Of a DNA stretch of 41,899 bases, positions 38,981-41,899 are shown piece after piece (position 1 is the first letter of the stretch; each line of letters begins with the position of its first letter). A program made the position numbers and the translations under genes. The DNA is taken from the NCBI GenBank assembly GCA_046566145.1, contig JBKHXF010000028.1, positions 1 through 41,899 on the forward strand, in the 5' to 3' direction. Source of the DNA: JBKHXF01 sp046566145 (GTDB lineage: Bacteria; Actinomycetota; Nitriliruptoria; Nitriliruptorales; Nitriliruptoraceae). The notes under the pieces are model-generated. The model saw only the letters and a list, made by a program, of their open reading frames with translations. It made no database searches and was not told the DNA's origin.

Positions 38981-40066
38981 GTGTCCCGGCTCCGCCGCCC
39001 CGCCGTCCTGCTGACCGCCGCCCTCGCCGCGTCCGCCCTCGCCGCCCACGAGGCCCCCGAGGCGCCCGCGTGCACCGACACCGCCGGCCGTGAGGTCCTC
39101 GGTGTCGACGGCCTCGACCTGACCTTCGACGCGCCGATGGCCACCGCCCCCGAGCTGGCCGCCACCTCGGAGGTGACCGGACCGGGGGTCTCCCGCTTCC
39201 GCAGCGCCACCTTCCAGTTCGTCGTGGACGCGGCGCCGTCGGACGAGGCGACGCTCGACCTCTCGCTCGAGTGGGGCGGTCCGAGCGACTTCGACATCTT
39301 CGTCTTCGACGACGAGTTCGGCGCCGAGCTCGGCCGCGCGGCCGAGGAGAACATCCCGGCGCAGGACACGGACGAGAACGTCACCGTCTCCGTCGCCGAC
39401 TGTGCCACCATCACGGTGTTCGTGAAGTCGTGGGCCGGCAACCCGGCGGAGACGCTCTCGCTCTCGATCGACGTCACCCCGGGCGAGACCGTGTACGCCG
39501 CGCCGCGCGGCCTGGAGCAGACCATCCTGTACGCGGGCGGTGACCGTCCCGGGCAGGTCGCCATGCTCCACGACTTCGCCGGCGACCCGACGCTGCCCCA
39601 AGGCCGCCTCGTCGAGGAGCGCCCGACCCTCGGCCAGCCGAACAGCTACACCCGTCCGGTGGTCGGCTTCGACAACCCGAAGAACCCGTTCCTGCCGTTC
39701 TTCACCTACGCGGCCCCGAGCTTCGAAGAGCCGCTCGTCCTCGACGGCGAGGTCTCCGCGCTCGTCTGGGCGTCCTCGTCGACCATGTCGCAGGACGGCG
39801 GTGCGGGTGAGCTCCGGATCCACCTCTACGCCGACGGGGTCGACCTCGGCCCGGCGGTCATCGACGGCAGCGACCTCGGCGATGAGCCCCGCCCGTTCCT
39901 CGTCTCCTTCGGTGAGGTCGACGGCCTCGAGGTGTTCGACCTCACGCTGCAGGTCGGCGCCGACCCGGCCGCGTCCAGCAACGGCCCCGGCAACCCGGCC
40001 AACGCCTCGCACACCGTCTGGTACGACTCGGTGCAGTTCCCGACTCGGGTCGTCGTGACCGGCTGA
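38981..40066 (+). CDS. secreted beta-sandwich protein, unknown function
   Basis: GTG 38981 with GGAGG five bases upstream. A Sec signal (RRPAVLLTAALAASALAAHEA) leads into a 340-residue acidic protein. Residues about 60-170 look like a PPC-type beta-sandwich (RSATFQFVVDAAPSDEATLDLSLEWGGPSDFDIFVFDDEFG, TITVFVKSW). The C-terminal half (EEPLVLDGEVSALVWASS, ELRIHLYADGVDLGP, LTLQVGADPAASSNGPGNPA) is a second beta domain like those in secreted carboxy-terminal binding modules. No catalytic motif. It may be a cell-surface binding protein. Confidence 0.75.
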   Translation: MSRLRRPAVLLTAALAASALAAHEAPEAPACTDTAGREVLGVDGLDLTFDAPMATAPELAATSEVTGPGVSRFRSATFQFVVDAAPSDEATLDLSLEWGGPSDFDIFVFDDEFGAELGRAAEENIPAQDTDENVTVSVADCATITVFVKSWAGNPAETLSLSIDVTPGETVYAAPRGLEQTILYAGGDRPGQVAMLHDFAGDPTLPQGRLVEERPTLGQPNSYTRPVVGFDNPKNPFLPFFTYAAPSFEEPLVLDGEVSALVWASSSTMSQDGGAGELRIHLYADGVDLGPAVIDGSDLGDEPRPFLVSFGEVDGLEVFDLTLQVGADPAASSNGPGNPANASHTVWYDSVQFPTRVVVTG

Positions 40067-40095
40067 GCGATCGGCCCTCAGCCCTGACGCACCAC

Positions 40096-40101
40096 TAGGC
40101 T
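40096..40101 (+). promoter_or_regulatory. -10 element upstream of the WYL regulator
   Basis: TAGGCT at 40096-40101 is a good actinobacterial -10, 46 bp from the start at 40147. The -35 is weak. Confidence 0.35.
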
Positions 40102-40146
40102 CCCCGTCACCACCGGTGGCGGGGAGCGGCGCGTGGAGGACGAGGC

Positions 40147-41445
40147 GTGAAGGTGCAGGTCCGGGTCGAGGGTCGGACCCTCTCCGTCGAGGGCGAGGAC
40201 GTCCTGCGGTGGAAGGGGCTGGTCGCCGCGGACGACCGGGTCGCGCTCGCGCGGGAGCACGCCCTCGCGTACGTGGACGCGCACCCGCGCCCCGAGAAGG
40301 ACGCCCAGGGATCGGCGAACATCCCCGCCCGGCAGCGGCTCGCCCTCCTGCGCCGCCTCGCCGCCGGGCCCGCCGACCGCCACGAGCTGCTCGAGGCGAT
40401 GCGCGACGCCGCCGGCTGGGTCGGGGCGTCCGACTGGCGCAACCGCACCGACGAGCTGCGCGGGCACGGCAAGCGCGGTGGCGGGCACACGCCGCTGCCC
40501 CTGGAGGAGGACGAGGACGGGACGCTCCGGCTCACCGAGGCCTTCCCGGCCTTCTCCGACGAGCAACGGCTCGACCTCTCCCTCGCCCTCGGAGCGCTCG
40601 ACCACTTCGGTGGGGCGGCGGCCGGCGCCCGCACCACGATCCAGGGCATCGCGCCCGACGTGGCGCCGACGTCGGTCGAGGCCGGGACCGTCCGCTACCC
40701 GTCGGACACGGTCCTCGACCGATTCCAGGCCGCGATGCGGCACGGGACCGTCGTCCGCCTCGAGTACCGCACGCAGGGGCAGGTCCTGAAGGTCTACGAG
40801 CGGGTCCTGCCGCTGCGCTACCTCTCCGGGGACACCGCCGTCCGGGCCTACGTCGCCGAGCTCCGCCCCGACGGGACCCGCCTGCGCGGTATCCAGCTCG
40901 CGCTCGACCGCTTCGTGAAGGTCGAGGACGTGCCGGGCTGCACCCCCGCGCCCGACGCGAAGGACGAGCCCCGGTCCGAGCTCGTCCTGTGGGTCACCCG
41001 TCGGGTCCTCGAGCTGCTGCGCTCCCGCGAGCTGTTCGAGCTCGACGTCGCCGGGGCGACCGAGGTCGCCGTCGACGAGGGCGACGCGACCATGTGGGAG
41101 GTCCACGGCAGCTTCGCGACCGAGCTCAACTGGGAGGTCCTGCGGGTCCTGCTCTCGTTCACCGGATCGGTGCGGGTGGTCGAGCCGGCCTGGCTCGGGG
41201 CGGCGTTCGTCCGGCGCTGCGTCGAGGGGCTGCTCGCCCAGCTCAGCCTCCCCGCCGACACCGACGCGGCCTCGTACCCGGACCCGAGGCTCCCCGAGGC
41301 CGAGGAGCGGGTCGAGCAGGTGGGACGGGAGCTCCCCGGCCCGCTCGAGTCGGCGCTCGAGCTGCTGCTCCCGCCGGCCCCGGCCCCGCCGGCCCCGGGG
41401 CGGGCCGCCAAGGTCCGGCCGCCGGCGGGGTTCGGCGAGGGCTGA
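40147..41445 (+). CDS. WYL domain-containing protein
   Basis: GTG 40147 follows GGAGGACGAGG. The 432-residue product has an N-terminal helical region (about 1-130) that may be a degenerate winged helix, a WYL domain at about 190-260 (GTVVRLEYRTQGQVLKVYERVLPLRYLSGDTAVRAYVAEL followed by GIQLALDRFVKVEDV), and a C-terminal WCX-like extension (ELNWEVLRVLLSFTGSVRVVEP). WYL domains bind ligands or nucleic acids and often control stress, defence or DNA repair genes. It could regulate itself or the SOS-box gene downstream, but no binding site is known. Confidence 0.78.
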   Translation: MKVQVRVEGRTLSVEGEDVLRWKGLVAADDRVALAREHALAYVDAHPRPEKDAQGSANIPARQRLALLRRLAAGPADRHELLEAMRDAAGWVGASDWRNRTDELRGHGKRGGGHTPLPLEEDEDGTLRLTEAFPAFSDEQRLDLSLALGALDHFGGAAAGARTTIQGIAPDVAPTSVEAGTVRYPSDTVLDRFQAAMRHGTVVRLEYRTQGQVLKVYERVLPLRYLSGDTAVRAYVAELRPDGTRLRGIQLALDRFVKVEDVPGCTPAPDAKDEPRSELVLWVTRRVLELLRSRELFELDVAGATEVAVDEGDATMWEVHGSFATELNWEVLRVLLSFTGSVRVVEPAWLGAAFVRRCVEGLLAQLSLPADTDAASYPDPRLPEAEERVEQVGRELPGPLESALELLLPPAPAPPAPGRAAKVRPPAGFGEG

Positions 41446-41676
41446 GCCGCCGGCGGCGGCCACGGGAGCGGGCACGGGGCGACCGGCGACCTCCGACCCG
41501 TCCCGAGGCGCGGGCGCACGCCGCGGGCGAGCGCGGGCGGGGGTCGCGGGAGGTCGTGCGCCGCAGCGCTCGAGTCCGGGTGTGCCGGGATGGTGTGCCT
41601 GGTGTGCCGGCGGAAGGTGTGCCCGGTGGCGTCGTGCACACCGCCGGCGCGGTGGGTGCACCTGCCCACAGCATGG
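41446..41676. other. intergenic region with GTGTGCC repeats
   Basis: No coding frame with normal codon bias is seen. GTGTGCC occurs at 41580, 41593, 41602 and 41617. GTGCACACCGC and an imperfect inverted copy GCGGTGGGTGCAC follow at about 41635-41662. A CCGCCGGCGG palindrome just after the WYL stop may act as terminator. Confidence 0.4.
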
Positions 41677-41717
41677 TCGAACATGTGTTCGACCGTGTCG
41701 CAGGGTCGTCGTAGAGT
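41677..41717 (+). promoter_or_regulatory. LexA (SOS) box and promoter
   Basis: TCGAAC-ATGT-GTTCGA (41677-41692) is a perfect match to the mycobacterial-type LexA box TCGAAC-N4-GTTCGA. TAGAGT (41712-41717) is a good -10, and TTCGAC inside the box can serve as -35 with an 18-nt spacer. The ATG follows seven bases after the -10, so the mRNA is probably leaderless. Confidence 0.88.
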
Positions 41718-41724
41718 CCTTCCC

Positions 41725-41899
41725 ATGCACTCGAACGTGACGCTCCCCACCACGCTCGGCGGCCCCGACGCCCCGACGCTGACGGCGTGCGCCGACACCC
41801 TCCACGAGCTGTTCGGTCAGGTCGACGCGGCCGAGGTCGCGCTGATGAACGTCGTGTCGGCCACGGCCGAGGCGATCGCGACCTGCGCCGCCGAAGCGA
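41725..41899 (+). CDS. start of probable DUF222/HNH-endonuclease (13E12-type) protein, cut by window edge
   Basis: Only 58 codons are visible, starting at ATG 41725 right behind an SOS promoter. The sequence is an amphipathic helix rich in Ala, Asp and Glu (DAPTLTACADTLHELFGQVDAAEVALMNVVSATAEAI), as in the N-terminal DUF222 domain of 13E12-type HNH proteins. Several such genes in mycobacteria carry LexA boxes, supporting the call. The visible part alone cannot exclude another SOS gene. Confidence 0.5.
   Translation, partial: MHSNVTLPTTLGGPDAPTLTACADTLHELFGQVDAAEVALMNVVSATAEAIATCAAEA

Overview
The window is a very GC-rich stretch with strong third-position G/C bias, frequent GTG starts, many 4-nt GTGA stop/start overlaps, TANNNT-type -10 elements, DtxR/IdeR-type iron boxes and a mycobacterial-type LexA box. 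Together these point to a high-GC actinobacterium; the class cannot be fixed from the sequence alone. No transposase, phage gene, rRNA or CRISPR array is visible. Apart from two edge genes it reads as ordinary chromosome with one notable iron-acquisition island.

Layout. 1-7.1 kb: a circularly permuted ATP-grasp protein cut by the left edge, small unknown proteins, a FabL-like short-chain reductase, and a RecD2-type helicase translationally coupled to a methyltransferase. 7.1-11.7 kb: a coiled-coil/membrane-anchored protein, a CPBP membrane protease, a saccharopine-dehydrogenase-like protein, a lysine-rich HBHA/PhaF-like protein behind a palindrome-rich promoter and a long leader hairpin, and a YqeY protein. 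11.8-19.6 kb: leucine catabolism, with methylcrotonyl-CoA carboxylase beta, then (after an opposite-strand block of response regulator, MscS channel and Gmad2 lipoprotein) the alpha subunit overlapping HMG-CoA lyase. 19.6-23.7 kb, minus strand: a HisC-like aminotransferase, TlpA-like thioredoxin lipoprotein and alpha/beta hydrolase chained by GTGA overlaps; a lipoyl-less 2-oxoacid-dehydrogenase acyltransferase with a histone-H1-like tail; and a lone GroES.

23.7-33.7 kb is the iron island. Three DtxR/IdeR-type boxes drive (i) an FbpC ATPase overlapping a UGM/protoporphyrinogen-oxidase-like flavoprotein, (ii) an FbpA iron-binding lipoprotein, FbpB permease and GT-C-like membrane protein as an overlapping operon, and (iii) a FEA1-like lipoprotein, of the family first known as a low-iron-induced secreted protein of green algae. 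Boxes (ii) and (iii) share an identical 19-nt core. A flippase-like/GT2 fusion protein lies between operons (i) and (ii). Inference: FEA1 and FbpABC form one IdeR-controlled ferric uptake system, with membrane glycosylation genes in or beside the same transcripts.

33.6-41.9 kb: a GAF histidine kinase, tRNA-Val and tRNA-Cys, two secreted proteins of unknown role, an aldehyde dehydrogenase coupled to a small membrane protein, a secreted beta-sandwich protein, a WYL-domain regulator, and at the right edge the start of a probable DUF222/HNH gene behind a perfect SOS box.
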